From assembly GCA_963752755.1 (NCBI GenBank), contig CAVVZJ010000017.1, positions 124,001-188,000 on the forward strand: DNA of 64,000 bases. The letters run 5' to 3'. Numbering within the stretch: position 1 is the stretch's first letter; each line of letters begins with the position of its first letter. Below, in pieces: positions 1 to 8,610 of the stretch. This DNA is from CAVVZJ01 sp963752755. GTDB taxonomy: Bacteria > Planctomycetota > Planctomycetia > Isosphaerales > Isosphaeraceae. Under the pieces are notes generated by a model. That model saw only the letters and a program-made list of their open reading frames with translations, was not told where the DNA came from and did no database searches. A program made the position numbers and the translations under genes.

Positions 1-1
1 C

Positions 2-1477
2 GGGATCGTTGGTCTCTCGAACTTCCTTCTCCAGTCCCGCGCCGAGAAATCGGCGGCTCTGGTGGACCTGGAGGAGCAGGTGAAGGCGAATTCCGAAGGG
101 CTCGAATTCGCCAAGCGCCAGCTCGCCGAGATCGCCTCGGGTTCGAGCAAAACGGCCACCGACGCCGTCATCCTGATCGACAAGGCCGACGCCCCGGCCG
201 GCACCGTCCGCCTGAATTACCTCGTTTCTTCTGCCACCTGGCATCCCCAGTACCGCCTCCGCGCCGGCGACGAGGACGACCCCGTCCGCCTCGAATACCT
301 CGCCGCCATCGTCCAGCAGACCAGCGAGGAATGGGCCGATGCGGACGTCACCCTCTCCACCGCCCAGCCCTCCCTCAATGCCATGCCCCCCGACCTTGTC
401 CCCCTGGCCATCTCCGTCAGCCCCCTGGAAGAAGGCGAGACCGACGATTCCCTTCCTGGTGGTGCCATGGCTGGCATGGCTGGCATGGGGGGAATGGGTG
501 GCATGGGTGGAGTTGGGGGCGGCATGGGCGGCATGGGCCTGTCCCTGGAGCAGTTCCAGGGGCAGACCTTCCGCGACCGTGCCGAGCAGCAGTCACTCGG
601 CCAGGACGCGTCCTCCGGGGGCGCCCTGCTGAACCAGGCCGCCGCCTTTGACCAGGCCCGTGAACTGCTTGCCCGCGACGAAGGCCCGGAGGCGGACGAC
701 GACCTCGTCCCCGCCGATGGCCCGAGCGTCACCTTTCACTTGCCGACCCGCCTGACCGTTCCTTCCCGACGCGACCCACTCCTGATCGAAGTGGCCCGCG
801 CCGAGATGAAGCCCGAGTTCTTCGACAAGGCCGTGCCCGTGCTCAGCCCGCGGGTCTATCGTCTCGCCCGGTTGACGAACGCCAGCAACTTCATCCTCCT
901 GCCCGGTGAGGCCACGATGTACGTCGGCAGTGACTTCGTCGGTCGGATGACGCTCCCGCTCGTCGCCGCTGGCGAGGAGTTCACCGTCGGCTTCGGGGTC
1001 GATCCCCAGGTGCAGGTCTATCGCCGCCTGATGGACAAATCACGCTCGATTCAGGGGGGCAACCAGGTTCGTACCTACGACTTCCGCATCGCCGTTCGCA
1101 GCTTCCGCTCCCATCCCGTGACGGTTCAGGTCTGGGACCGCCTTCCCCGGGCCGACTCGGAGACCGTCGCGGTCAACCTCGTCCAGACCTCCCCCGAATT
1201 GAGCGACGATGCGGTCTATCAGCGCAACGTCCGACCGGATAACCTCCTGCGATGGGACCTCGACGTCCAGCCCGCCGCCAGCGGCGAGAAGCCGAAGTCG
1301 ATCACCTACCAGTTCAAGCTCGAATACGCCCGCGGCATGGGCGTCGATCAGATCTCCGCCGGACTCCAGGAAGCCGCCACCGGCGGCGGCGCCATCGGCG
1401 GCTTCGGCGGTAGCGGCTTCCGCAGCCTCCCGACCGGCGATCCTTCCTCTCCTCCGACGAAGAAACCCGGCGAATGA
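2..1477 (+). CDS. DUF4139 (MuiA-like) domain protein, 5' end outside window
   Basis: The reading frame is open from the first bases of the window, so the N-terminus is missing; a GTG at 62 is only an internal codon. The visible part begins with a helical stretch and then the DUF4139 beta-rich domain, with LNYLVSSATWHPQYRLRAG and LEYLAAIVQQTSEEW as typical conserved blocks. A low-complexity Met/Gly linker (about 467-540) interrupts the domain, and a second beta region follows. The C-terminus is Gly/Ser/Pro rich. The MuiA-like family is poorly characterised, named from a mucoidy inhibitor, and probably acts at the cell envelope. The domain assignment is firm; the biological role is unknown. Confidence 0.8.
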   Translation, partial: GIVGLSNFLLQSRAEKSAALVDLEEQVKANSEGLEFAKRQLAEIASGSSKTATDAVILIDKADAPAGTVRLNYLVSSATWHPQYRLRAGDEDDPVRLEYLAAIVQQTSEEWADADVTLSTAQPSLNAMPPDLVPLAISVSPLEEGETDDSLPGGAMAGMAGMGGMGGMGGVGGGMGGMGLSLEQFQGQTFRDRAEQQSLGQDASSGGALLNQAAAFDQARELLARDEGPEADDDLVPADGPSVTFHLPTRLTVPSRRDPLLIEVARAEMKPEFFDKAVPVLSPRVYRLARLTNASNFILLPGEATMYVGSDFVGRMTLPLVAAGEEFTVGFGVDPQVQVYRRLMDKSRSIQGGNQVRTYDFRIAVRSFRSHPVTVQVWDRLPRADSETVAVNLVQTSPELSDDAVYQRNVRPDNLLRWDLDVQPAASGEKPKSITYQFKLEYARGMGVDQISAGLQEAATGGGAIGGFGGSGFRSLPTGDPSSPPTKKPGE

Positions 1478-1577
1478 CGAGGCTTCCCGGAAAGCTGGCC
1501 CCGTTGCCCTGGCCTTCTCATCAGGGCAACGGGGACTCCCCCAGCCGCGAAGGGCTCCAGGCCAACTCCCCGATCTT

Positions 1578-1590
1578 GTGCTATAATTAA
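1578..1590 (+). promoter_or_regulatory. Extended -10-like motif at head of copy A
   Basis: TGTGCTATAATTAA contains TGnTATAAT, an extended -10 consensus, and the same bases open copy B on the minus strand. No good -35 box is visible. It could drive a transcript through the repeat. This is inference from two conserved copies. Confidence 0.3.
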
Positions 1591-1757
1591 CCCTAGCTCC
1601 CTGGCAATCCGGACGTCATTCGGCCCTCACGTCCTGGCGGGGCGTCGCGACGCCTCACAGCGTCCCGGGCGCCGAACGAACTTCAAAATAGGCAAAGAGC
1701 CATGGCTAAATTTCTAGCTGTTCAGGGGTTGCAACTTTGAGTTGGACGCCATCGGCA

Positions 1758-1834
1758 GCGTCCTTTTGGTGTCCTCGCACCGCTCCTCAGGCGTCCGGGA
1801 CGCGTCGCTGGGGCGTCCTCATGCCGTCCGCAAC
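1758..1834 (+). repeat. 11-bp tandem array (7 units) in copy A
   Basis: Seven consecutive 11-mers can be read in register: GCGTCCTTTTG, GTGTCCTCGCA, CCGCTCCTCAG, GCGTCCGGGAC, GCGTCGCTGGG, GCGTCCTCATG, CCGTCCGCAAC. The first six bases follow SCGTCC; the last five vary. A period of 11 is not a multiple of 3, so this is not a peptide repeat. Confidence 0.8.
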
Positions 1835-2017
1835 CTCTGGGGGTAGTTAAACAAAGCGATTCTTCCCAACCGTTTCGTGTCCGCGATGCCTTGGTGGTGC
1901 AGACCGTTCTGCCCAGCCTGCCGCTCTCCCCGATTCGCTGATTGAATGAGGCTGGACCTTCACCATACACTGAGAATAAGGGTCGATCCTGAATTCACTT
2001 CGCCGGTTCTTCCGCCC

Positions 2018-3388
2018 ATGCTCCTGTCGCCCAACCAGCCAGCGCATCCTTCTCGACGCTCGTTCCTCCGAGCCGGAGCGATTCCCTGGCTCGGGATGGG
2101 GCTGGCCGAGCTTCTGAGCCGGCGTGCGATGGCCGACCAGGCGTCGAAGCCGATCCGGGGCGTGATCCTGGCGTTCTGTCCAGGCGGACCGAGCCACCTG
2201 GAGACGTTTGACCCCAAGCCCGAGGCCCCCCAGGAGGTGCGCGGGGAGTTCGGCACGATCCCGACGACGATTCCCGGGGTCCGGTTTGGCGAGCACCTCC
2301 CGATGCTGGCCCGTCGGCTCGACCGCTTCACGCTCGTCCGCTCGATGATGACGACCAGCCCGGTCCACGAGCTGGCCGTCCACCGCCTCTTCGGCGGGGT
2401 CACGGAGGTTCCTCCCGGCACCGGCGTCTCCGCCTCGCGCAAGGACCGCCCGCACCTGGGCGCCTTGCTCGCCGCCTCGAAGCCGGCGCCGAAAGGATTG
2501 CCCCAGTCCGTCATCTTGCCGACGAACCTCACCTTCGAAGGCGCCACCTTCCCTGGTCAGAACGCCGGCTTCCTCGGCGCCCCGTTCGACCCCTGGCACC
2601 TGATCGGCGACGTGACCCAACCCGGCTTTGGTCCGTCGGACCTCGCCTTGCCCGAGGAGATCAGCCTCGACCGGCTTGACCACCGGTTTGATCTTCTCGA
2701 CGTCATCGACGCCCAGCGCCGCGACCTCGAACGCCAGGCCGCCGCCCGTCCCTTCGACGGCTTCCGCCAGCGCGCCACCGAGATCCTGACCTCCGCCGCC
2801 TGCCGCACCGCCTTCGACCTCGAACGCGAGGAGCCCCGCCTCCGCGACCACTACGGTCGCACCTTGATGGGCCAGGGCCTCCTGCTCGGCCGCCGCCTGG
2901 TCGAGTCGGGCGTGCCTCTCGTCCAGGTCAATCTCGGCGAGTCGAACGTCTGGGACACCCACGAAAAGAACTTCCCCCGTCTCAAGGAAATCCTCCTGCC
3001 GCCCTTCGATCAGGCCGTCTCCGCCCTGGTGGACGACCTGGAGGCCCGCGGCCTGCTCGACGAGATCCTCGTCGTGATCACCGGCGAGTTCGGCCGAACA
3101 CCTCGCGTCGGCATGCCGATCAAGGGTGGGGCGGGCGCCAAGCCCGACGGCCGCGACCACTGGCCCGGCTGCTTCAGCCTCCTCGCCCTCGGGGCCGGCG
3201 TCGGCCGCGGCCAGGTCCTCGGTGGCAGCGACCGCCTCGCTGCCTTCCCCACCACCCTCTCTTACAGCCCCTCCGACCTCGCCGCCAACATCCTCGTCGC
3301 CCTCGGCGTCGATCCCGGCGCCGAGATCCGCGATCAGCTTGGCCGACCCTTCCCCATGAACCGCGGAGAAACGATTCCCTGGGGTTGA
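2018..3388 (+). CDS. DUF1501 domain protein with twin-arginine signal
   Basis: DUF1501 proteins are abundant in planctomycetes, related in fold to sulfatase/alkaline-phosphatase-type enzymes, exported by Tat, and of unknown substrate. Seen here: the N-terminal SRRSFLRAG twin-arginine motif with a hydrophobic stretch, then FCPGGPSHLETFDPKPEAP and VRSMMTTSPVHELAVHR, both hallmarks of the family, and a C-terminal EFGRTPRVG block. Length (~456 aa) is normal. I chose the ATG at 2018 because it gives a compact Tat signal; an upstream in-frame ATG at 1946 would add 24 residues. No clear Shine-Dalgarno is visible for either. In many genomes DUF1501 genes pair with DUF1549/DUF1553 genes, but none is adjacent here. 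Confidence 0.88.
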   Translation: MLLSPNQPAHPSRRSFLRAGAIPWLGMGLAELLSRRAMADQASKPIRGVILAFCPGGPSHLETFDPKPEAPQEVRGEFGTIPTTIPGVRFGEHLPMLARRLDRFTLVRSMMTTSPVHELAVHRLFGGVTEVPPGTGVSASRKDRPHLGALLAASKPAPKGLPQSVILPTNLTFEGATFPGQNAGFLGAPFDPWHLIGDVTQPGFGPSDLALPEEISLDRLDHRFDLLDVIDAQRRDLERQAAARPFDGFRQRATEILTSAACRTAFDLEREEPRLRDHYGRTLMGQGLLLGRRLVESGVPLVQVNLGESNVWDTHEKNFPRLKEILLPPFDQAVSALVDDLEARGLLDEILVVITGEFGRTPRVGMPIKGGAGAKPDGRDHWPGCFSLLALGAGVGRGQVLGGSDRLAAFPTTLSYSPSDLAANILVALGVDPGAEIRDQLGRPFPMNRGETIPWG

Positions 3389-3711
3389 CCGGCCGGTCGG
3401 TCCTGCCAGCAAGACCTGAAGAGATCGCAAAGTTCTTGCCCGTTCGCATGGTCCGGCTACGGTGGAGACGTCGATCGAGGCCGGTCGGGTCGGCGGTCGA
3501 GCCTGGCGATCGTGTCCCCGTCGCGCTTACAATACAGGACAATTGCCAGGTCGTCCGGGTCCTCACACCCGCCCTCTTCCCCTGGAGAAGTGGTCGCGCC
3601 GCGGCCGGGTGAGGTTCTCACGCTCGCCCCCAATCGTGGCCCTCGTCTCCATCTGCGATCCGCACCGCCGTCAAAGAATTCGCCTCGAACCGAACTCCGG
3701 GAGCCGTGCAG
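3389..3711 (+). other. Intergenic, 323 bp, no gene seen
   Basis: Between the DUF1501 and TPR genes. Only overlapping shadow frames and no convincing RNA fold. A TACAAT hexamer near 3528 could be a -10 box, without a matching -35. Confidence 0.4.
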
Positions 3712-4035
3712 ATGCCAACCCCCGACGAACTTTACGAGGAGGCTATCACCCTCCGCGACCGCGGCGAGAAGCCGGCCGCCGTGGACAAGCTCAAGGAGGC
3801 CCTGGCGATCGATCCCGCTTTCGCCATCGGCCACGGCCTGATCGCCAAGCTCTACGCCGACCTCGCCCAGGCTGACGAGGCCATCCAACACGCCCGCCGC
3901 GTGGTCGAGCTGGAGCCCGACGACACCTTCAGCTACACGGCCCTCTCCGTCATCTACCAGCGCTGCGGTCGCATTCCCGAGGCCGAGGAGGCCAAGGCCC
4001 GCGCCTACTACAAGCAGATGGGCATGGAACCCTGA
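3712..4035 (+). CDS. Small TPR-repeat protein
   Basis: A 107-aa soluble protein made almost entirely of tetratricopeptide repeats. Helical pairs with TPR signatures can be read as DELYEEAITLRDRGEKPAAV, KEALAIDPAFAIGHGLIAKL, and RRVVELEPDDTFSYTALSVI, about three repeats. TPRs mediate protein-protein contacts and no catalytic motif is present. The ATG at 3712 is preferred over the GTG at 3706; a GGGAG sits just upstream. The gene stands alone, 58 bp before the amidohydrolase gene, possibly in the same transcript. Its partner is unknown. Confidence 0.75.
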   Translation: MPTPDELYEEAITLRDRGEKPAAVDKLKEALAIDPAFAIGHGLIAKLYADLAQADEAIQHARRVVELEPDDTFSYTALSVIYQRCGRIPEAEEAKARAYYKQMGMEP

Positions 4036-4093
4036 ACCCGATCCGTGAACGGCGATCTCCGAGACCCGGTTTCAAAGATCCGAGATCATTGCA

Positions 4094-5416
4094 ATGAACC
4101 CGAGCAAGCGGCGCGTCACGGCGTTCCTCCTTCCGACGATCCTGGCCCTCGCGACGGCTCCGTCGCGAGCGAAGGACAACGGTGCCGATGGCCCCTGGCT
4201 GGATGCCAGCCTTGGAGACCTGGTCGGGCTCTACAAGCACCTCCATACCCATCCCGAGCTTTCCTATCACGAGGTTGAGACGGCGAAGCGCGTGGCCGAC
4301 GAGCTTCGACAGGCCGGCGCCGAGGTCACCGAGGGGGTCGGCCAGCACGGCGTTGTCGGTGTCCTTCGCAACGGAGACGGGCCGACCGTGCTCGTCCGCA
4401 GCGACCTCGACGCCTTGCCCGTCACTGAGGCGACCGGCCTGCCCTACGCCAGCCGCATCACCACCAAGGACGGCGGAGGGAAAGCGGTCGGCGTGATGCA
4501 CGCCTGTGGGCACGACATCCACATGACCTGCCTCGTCGGTACCGCCCGCTGGCTTGGCTCTCACAAGGATCGCTGGAAAGGAACCGTCATCCTGATCGGC
4601 CAGCCCGCCGAGGAGATGATCGGCGGCGCCGAGAAGATGCTCGCCGACGGCCTTTATGAGCGGTTCCCGAAGCCCGACGCCGCCCTCGCTCTGCACGTTG
4701 CCCACGACCTGGAAACCGGCCGCGTCGGCTATACTTCCGGCCCGGCCCTGGCGAGCGCCACGGCCGTCGACGTGATCGTCCGCGGCAAAGGTGGCCACGG
4801 CGCGATGCCGAACAACTCGGTGGACCCGATCGTCCTCTCGGCCTTGCTCGTGCTCGACCTCCAGACGATTGTCAGCCGTGAGATCAGCCCGATCGAACCG
4901 GCCGTGGTCTCCGTCGGCTCAATCCACGGCGGCACGAAGCACAACATCATCCCCGCCGAGGTCCACCTGCAACTGACGCTTCGTGCCTACAACGAGTCAG
5001 TCCGCTCCCAGCTCATCGAGGGCATCCGCCGCCGCGCCGAGGCCCTGGCGACCGCTCATCGCGCCCCGGCGCCGACGGTCACGGTCGGGGAGAGCACTCC
5101 GCCCACGATCAACACGCCGAGCCTCGTCGCCAAGGTCGTCCCCGCCCTCGAAGAGACGCTTGGGACGACGAATGTCGTCCAGGTCGAGCCCACGATGGGC
5201 GCCGAGGACTTCGGCCTATTCAGCCGCGATGGCGTCCCGATCTTCATGTTCCGCCTCGGCTCGATTCCACCGGATCGCGTCGTGAAGTCGAAAGGCGAGC
5301 ATGGCGACTCGCTCCCCTCGCTCCACTCGCCTCTCTACTCTCCTGACCCCGAACCCACCATCCGGACCGGCATCCGCGCCATGACCTCGGCCGTCGTTCG
5401 GCTGCTTCCACACTGA
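4094..5416 (+). CDS. M20D-type amidohydrolase / peptidase, probably exported
   Basis: Member of the metal-dependent M20 family (hippurate hydrolase and N-acyl-amino-acid hydrolase branch), which cleaves N-acyl or peptide bonds. The first ~26 residues form a signal peptide (KRR followed by a hydrophobic run ending near SRA), suggesting secretion. Active-site blocks visible: HTHPELSYHE, MHACGHDIHM (C138, H140), PAEEMIGGAE (E173/E174), HVAHD (H201), GGHGAMP in the dimerisation domain, and GAEDFGLF near the C-terminus. Length 440 aa is typical. It could act on acylated amino acids or peptides in the periplasm; substrate not predictable. Confidence 0.9.
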   Translation: MNPSKRRVTAFLLPTILALATAPSRAKDNGADGPWLDASLGDLVGLYKHLHTHPELSYHEVETAKRVADELRQAGAEVTEGVGQHGVVGVLRNGDGPTVLVRSDLDALPVTEATGLPYASRITTKDGGGKAVGVMHACGHDIHMTCLVGTARWLGSHKDRWKGTVILIGQPAEEMIGGAEKMLADGLYERFPKPDAALALHVAHDLETGRVGYTSGPALASATAVDVIVRGKGGHGAMPNNSVDPIVLSALLVLDLQTIVSREISPIEPAVVSVGSIHGGTKHNIIPAEVHLQLTLRAYNESVRSQLIEGIRRRAEALATAHRAPAPTVTVGESTPPTINTPSLVAKVVPALEETLGTTNVVQVEPTMGAEDFGLFSRDGVPIFMFRLGSIPPDRVVKSKGEHGDSLPSLHSPLYSPDPEPTIRTGIRAMTSAVVRLLPH

Positions 5417-5500
5417 TCCTCGCCGGAACGGGAGTTGCGACGCCCATTCCTCAAAACGCGGCGAGGGCCGCGAGCGTCCAAACAGCCGGGGAGTTCACCG

Positions 5501-5980
5501 ATGAACGTCGTCCACACCAGCCGCATGCACGTCGCGAAGCACGACGGGCCGCACCGGACCGCCTTGCTGGAGGGCTTCACTGACCCGATCCACTTCGGCA
5601 TTCATGGCGGGATCAAGCACTTTTACAAACAAAAGTATGGCCGCGAGCTGACCGGTCCCGAGTATCCGGCCACGCTCGACCACATCATCGCAGGCGTCGC
5701 CGGATGACTGCTCGGTACGCTTGCGTCCGCACTGGAAGTGCGGCAGGTCCCCGCATCGAACAACCTCACCGCCGAGGTCGAGGGTGATATCGCCGAGGTC
5801 GAGGGCGTCCTCCGGATCAACGCGATCCGCCTCCGCTTCCGGATGGCCGTGGCTCCCGAGAAACGCGAGGTCGTCGAACGCCTGCTCGACCATTACGCCG
5901 ACGCCTGTCCCGCCTATCAGAGTGTGAAGGGCTGTATCACTTGCTCCTGGGAGATGACGATGGAGGACCCGCCCGGCTAG
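5501..5980 (+). CDS. OsmC-like protein with in-frame TGA at the peroxidatic Cys (candidate selenoprotein)
   Basis: OsmC/Ohr-family proteins reduce hydroperoxides with two cysteines. The frame from ATG 5501 (GGGGAG about 7 nt upstream) to TAG 5980 is continuous except for TGA at 5705-5707, codon 69. Before it: ATLDHIIAGVAG; after it: LLGTLASALEVRQVPA, precisely the family context GVAGC-LLGTL, so TGA replaces the first catalytic Cys. The second conserved Cys is present in ACPAYQSVKGCITCSW. A perfect 6-bp hairpin begins 19 nt after TGA. OsmC-like selenoproteins have been predicted in metagenomic selenoproteome surveys. I infer selenocysteine (159 aa). Alternatives: a nonsense mutation or a sequencing error. 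No Sec machinery genes lie in this window. Confidence 0.7.
5727..5743 (+). promoter_or_regulatory. Candidate bacterial SECIS hairpin
   Basis: CCGCAC (5727-5732), loop TGGAA (5733-5737), GTGCGG (5738-5743). The apical loop starts 25 nt after the TGA and has G among its first two bases, both within the accepted bacterial SECIS limits (loop 16-37 nt downstream, G in the first two loop bases). It lies inside the coding sequence, as bacterial SECIS elements do. Confidence 0.55.
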
Positions 5981-5993
5981 TGCGGGTCGGTCC

Positions 5994-6932
5994 TCACGCC
6001 TTGCCCTTGCGATACCGTTCCAGAGCCTCCTCGCGAGCCTTGCGGGAACGGGCCCAGTAAGCGTCCGCGGTCTCCAGATTGAATTCCCGGACAAGCTCGT
6101 CGATGTCGCGATCGCCCGTGTACTCGATGATGTAGAAAGCTTCCCGAGTGTGATAGTCGAAGGTCAGATCCGGGCCGTACTTCGCGAGCATGGCGTCCAT
6201 CTTGCCCCAGTTGAAGTCCATGTGGAGCGCGACGCTGTTCGTGTTGATCGGGGCGACGGCGAGCGTCTCGTAGGTCGATTCCTTGAGGATGCGACCGCAA
6301 CGGTCGATGATCAGGCCCAGTTCGGGCTTGACCGACGTCACGACGAAGGCCCCCAGTTCGAACGCCAACGCCTGTGCCTGCAAGCCGCCGCGGTACATCG
6401 AGGAGAAAACGACCACGTCCGGTTTGCCCCGGGCGAGCGAATCATGGACTTCCTGGAAGTTCAGGTCGAAGCAGATCAGAAGACCGACCCGGCCGAAATC
6501 GGTCTCGAAGCAAGGGGCCTCGGTGCCGGGCACGATCCCTTGCTCCAGCTCGCCGACCGTTGGGAACATCTTGTCGTAGCGCCCGATGACCTCGCCATCG
6601 CGACCGATCAGGATGGAGGTATTCCGGAGCCCGCGGTCGGGGTCGTACTCGACGCGGGGCCAGACGATGTGCAGCTTGTGCTCGCGGGCGAGTCCCTGGG
6701 CTCGCGGGAGGCTGCCGCCGTCGTGCGGCTCGGCGTGGTGGAACGGCTCCTTGATCCCGAGCTGTGGATAAACCTCGGTGAACGCGACGAGATCCGCCCC
6801 CATCCAGGCAGCGCGTCGGAGATAGAGCGCGGCCTCGCTCATCAATCGATCGAGTCCCTTCGGCGAGTCGGCACCGACCTCGGGCCGGTAGGACACGGTC
6901 GCAACCTTGATTGGACGACGACGACTGTTCAT
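5994..6932 (-). CDS. Carbon-nitrogen hydrolase (nitrilase superfamily)
   Basis: A 312-aa nitrilase-superfamily enzyme that would hydrolyse a nitrile or amide through a Glu-Lys-Cys triad. All three are visible: E53 in FTEVYPQLG, K121 in GRYDKMFPTV, and C154 in LLICFDLNF. The start at 6932 is supported by GGGAGGAAA eight bases upstream; a longer frame to 6986 lacks this. It converges with the OsmC-like gene (13 bp between stops) and is divergent from the D-threonine-aldolase-like gene (135 bp between starts), a space that should hold both promoters. Substrate unknown; the branch resembles amidases of nitrogen metabolism. Confidence 0.88.
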   Translation of the reverse strand: MNSRRRPIKVATVSYRPEVGADSPKGLDRLMSEAALYLRRAAWMGADLVAFTEVYPQLGIKEPFHHAEPHDGGSLPRAQGLAREHKLHIVWPRVEYDPDRGLRNTSILIGRDGEVIGRYDKMFPTVGELEQGIVPGTEAPCFETDFGRVGLLICFDLNFQEVHDSLARGKPDVVVFSSMYRGGLQAQALAFELGAFVVTSVKPELGLIIDRCGRILKESTYETLAVAPINTNSVALHMDFNWGKMDAMLAKYGPDLTFDYHTREAFYIIEYTGDRDIDELVREFNLETADAYWARSRKAREEALERYRKGKA

Positions 6933-7067
6933 GACGATTTCCTCCCGTTTCCCAGGCATTCTCGAACTTTCGACGCGACGACGCAAGCCCCTGAGGCCGG
7001 ACCTCGCGAGTCGCCCCCGGGCGCGGTATGCTCGGTGCGCTGGTGCTGTTCACCCGGAGTCCTGACG

Positions 7068-8180
7068 ATGAACCCGACCTACCGCGTCGATGACCCCTCG
7101 ACGCTGCTCAGCCCGTCACTTCTTATCTTCCCCGAGATCCTCCGCCGCAATGCCCAAACGATGATCGAGATGGCCGGCGGGGCGGAGCGGCTCCGGCCGC
7201 ACGTCAAGACGCACAAGATGCCTGAAGTTGTGCGGGCTCTCGAAGAAATGGGCATCCACAAACACAAGTGCGCCACGATTGCCGAGGCGGAGATGGTCGC
7301 CCAGGCGGGCGGCAAGGATGTCTTGCTGGCGTATCCCCTGGTGGGGCCGAACATCGCCCGGATGGTCGCCCTGGTGGACCGCTACCCCGAAACCACCTTC
7401 CGCGCCCTGGTGGACGACCGCGACGCTGCACAAGCTCTCTCCGATGCGATGGTAGGCTCAACCCGGGGGCCGTTCTCCGTCCTGATCGACCTGGAGCTCG
7501 GCATGGGGCGAACCGGCATCGCCCCCGAACGGGCGTTCGACCTGGCCCTGGCCCTCACCGCGATGCCGGGCTTGCATCTCGACGGTCTGCACGCCTACGA
7601 CGGCCACATCCACGACCCCGACCCCGAGCAGCGGCTCCGAGCCGCCCGACCCGGCATCGACGCCTCCCTGGCTCTCCGCGAACGACTCCGGGCCCGAGGA
7701 ATCAAGGCCGATTGTCTGGTGCTCGGCGGTACTCCCACCTTCCCGATCCATGCCGCCTTGCGGGAACCCGGCGTCGAGTGCTCGCCCGGCACCTGCCTGC
7801 TGCACGACCACGGTTACGGCAGCCGCTTCGCCGACCTGCCCTTCACCCCGGCGGCCGTTCTCTTCACCCGCGTCATCAGCCGACCGCGACCCGACCGCGT
7901 CTGCCTCGACCTCGGATACAAGGCCGTTGCCTCCGATCCGAAGGGGGATCGTGTCCGGCTCCTCGACCTGCCCGACGCGAAGATCGTGGGGCAGAACGAG
8001 GAACACCTCGTTGTCGAGACGCCCGAGTCCGACCGGCTCCCGCCCGGCACCGCGTTACTGGCGATCCCGACGCACATCTGCCCGACCTGTGCCCTGCACG
8101 CTTTCGCCTACGTCATCGAGGACGGCCGCGTCACCGATCGCTGGGCGGTCGCCGCACGCGACCGAGTCTTGCAGGTCTGA
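7068..8180 (+). CDS. PLP-dependent D-threonine aldolase / D-serine dehydratase-like enzyme
   Basis: Fold-type III PLP enzyme with an alanine-racemase-like barrel followed by a D-serine-dehydratase-like C-terminal domain. The PLP lysine lies in RPHVKTHKMP (about residue 47). LDLELGMGRTGI and HAYDGHIHD are barrel strands of this family, and LGGTPTFP is the phosphate-binding region. The C-terminal HICPTCALH carries the His and Cys metal ligands known in this group. Expected reaction: cleavage of D-3-hydroxy-amino acids to glycine and aldehyde, or dehydration of D-serine. ATG 7068 has GGAG about 8 bases upstream. 370 aa, typical length. Confidence 0.88.
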   Translation: MNPTYRVDDPSTLLSPSLLIFPEILRRNAQTMIEMAGGAERLRPHVKTHKMPEVVRALEEMGIHKHKCATIAEAEMVAQAGGKDVLLAYPLVGPNIARMVALVDRYPETTFRALVDDRDAAQALSDAMVGSTRGPFSVLIDLELGMGRTGIAPERAFDLALALTAMPGLHLDGLHAYDGHIHDPDPEQRLRAARPGIDASLALRERLRARGIKADCLVLGGTPTFPIHAALREPGVECSPGTCLLHDHGYGSRFADLPFTPAAVLFTRVISRPRPDRVCLDLGYKAVASDPKGDRVRLLDLPDAKIVGQNEEHLVVETPESDRLPPGTALLAIPTHICPTCALHAFAYVIEDGRVTDRWAVAARDRVLQV

Positions 8181-8187
8181 GGTTCGT

Positions 8188-8526
8188 TCAGGCTGGCGAC
8201 TCCCCGGCGCTGATCTCTTCGAGCCCCTGGCGGACCTGCGCCGGTCCCGGCCTCGCGAGTTGGCGGACGACCCGGCCATTGCGGAGAAAGACCAGGTTGG
8301 GCCAGAGCTTCACCCGGAACGACCGGCCGAGCGGTTGACCGGGGCCGTCCTCGACCTTCAGATGGCGAACCTCCGGGAACTCCCGCAGCAGATTCTCCAA
8401 CGCCGGTGCCAGCGATCGGCAGTAGCCGCACCAGCGAGCCCCGAACTCCAGCAGGACCGGGCCCGGCATCCGATCAACCTCCTCACGGGTTGGTTCGTGG
8501 GTGACCACGTCATCGGCCCCGGACAT
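8188..8526 (-). CDS. Thioredoxin-family protein
   Basis: A 112-aa thioredoxin fold with the redox motif WCGYC (W32, C33, C36), the preceding strand VLLEFGAR, and the KLWPNLVFLRNG segment. In thioredoxin the residue before the cis-Pro is usually Thr or Ile; here it is Trp (LWPN), consistent with PT/WP variants. No signal peptide, so probably cytoplasmic. Start 8526 has AAGGAG seven bases upstream. It follows the PilZ gene by 84 bp on the same strand and converges tail to tail with the PLP enzyme gene (7 bp). Confidence 0.88.
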   Translation of the reverse strand: MSGADDVVTHEPTREEVDRMPGPVLLEFGARWCGYCRSLAPALENLLREFPEVRHLKVEDGPGQPLGRSFRVKLWPNLVFLRNGRVVRQLARPGPAQVRQGLEEISAGESPA

Positions 8527-8610
8527 CACAGATCTCCTTGGAGGCAGCCATGTTCGGCCCATGGGTTGGCACACACAAGGCTGTTGCTGCGAACGGCATG
8601 CCGAGGTCGT

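Larger units (their letters stand above)
1575..1860 (+). repeat. Dispersed element, copy A (head + spacer + 11-bp array)
   Basis: This intergenic element is repeated on the other strand at 9912-10206 and, in part, at 38280-38500. It starts with CTTGTGCTATAATTAA, has a ~95-bp head (CTCCCTGGCAATCCGG near 1597 and GCCGAACGAACTTCAAAAT at 1671-1689), then a 68-bp spacer, a tandem 11-bp array (1758-1834), and ends with AAACAAAGCGAT. Copies A and B agree at both ends and in spacing, while the middle of the head is diverged. It fills most of the gap between the MuiA-like gene and the DUF1501 gene. No coding capacity is evident. Function unknown. Confidence 0.75.

Noticed and set aside
1575..1860. CRISPR array
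   Set aside because: The 11-bp units are far too short, contiguous, and have no spacers or cas genes.
6150..7067. Long plus-strand N-terminal extension of the PLP enzyme gene
   Set aside because: It is antisense of the nitrilase gene; the enzyme starts at 7068 with a ribosome site.
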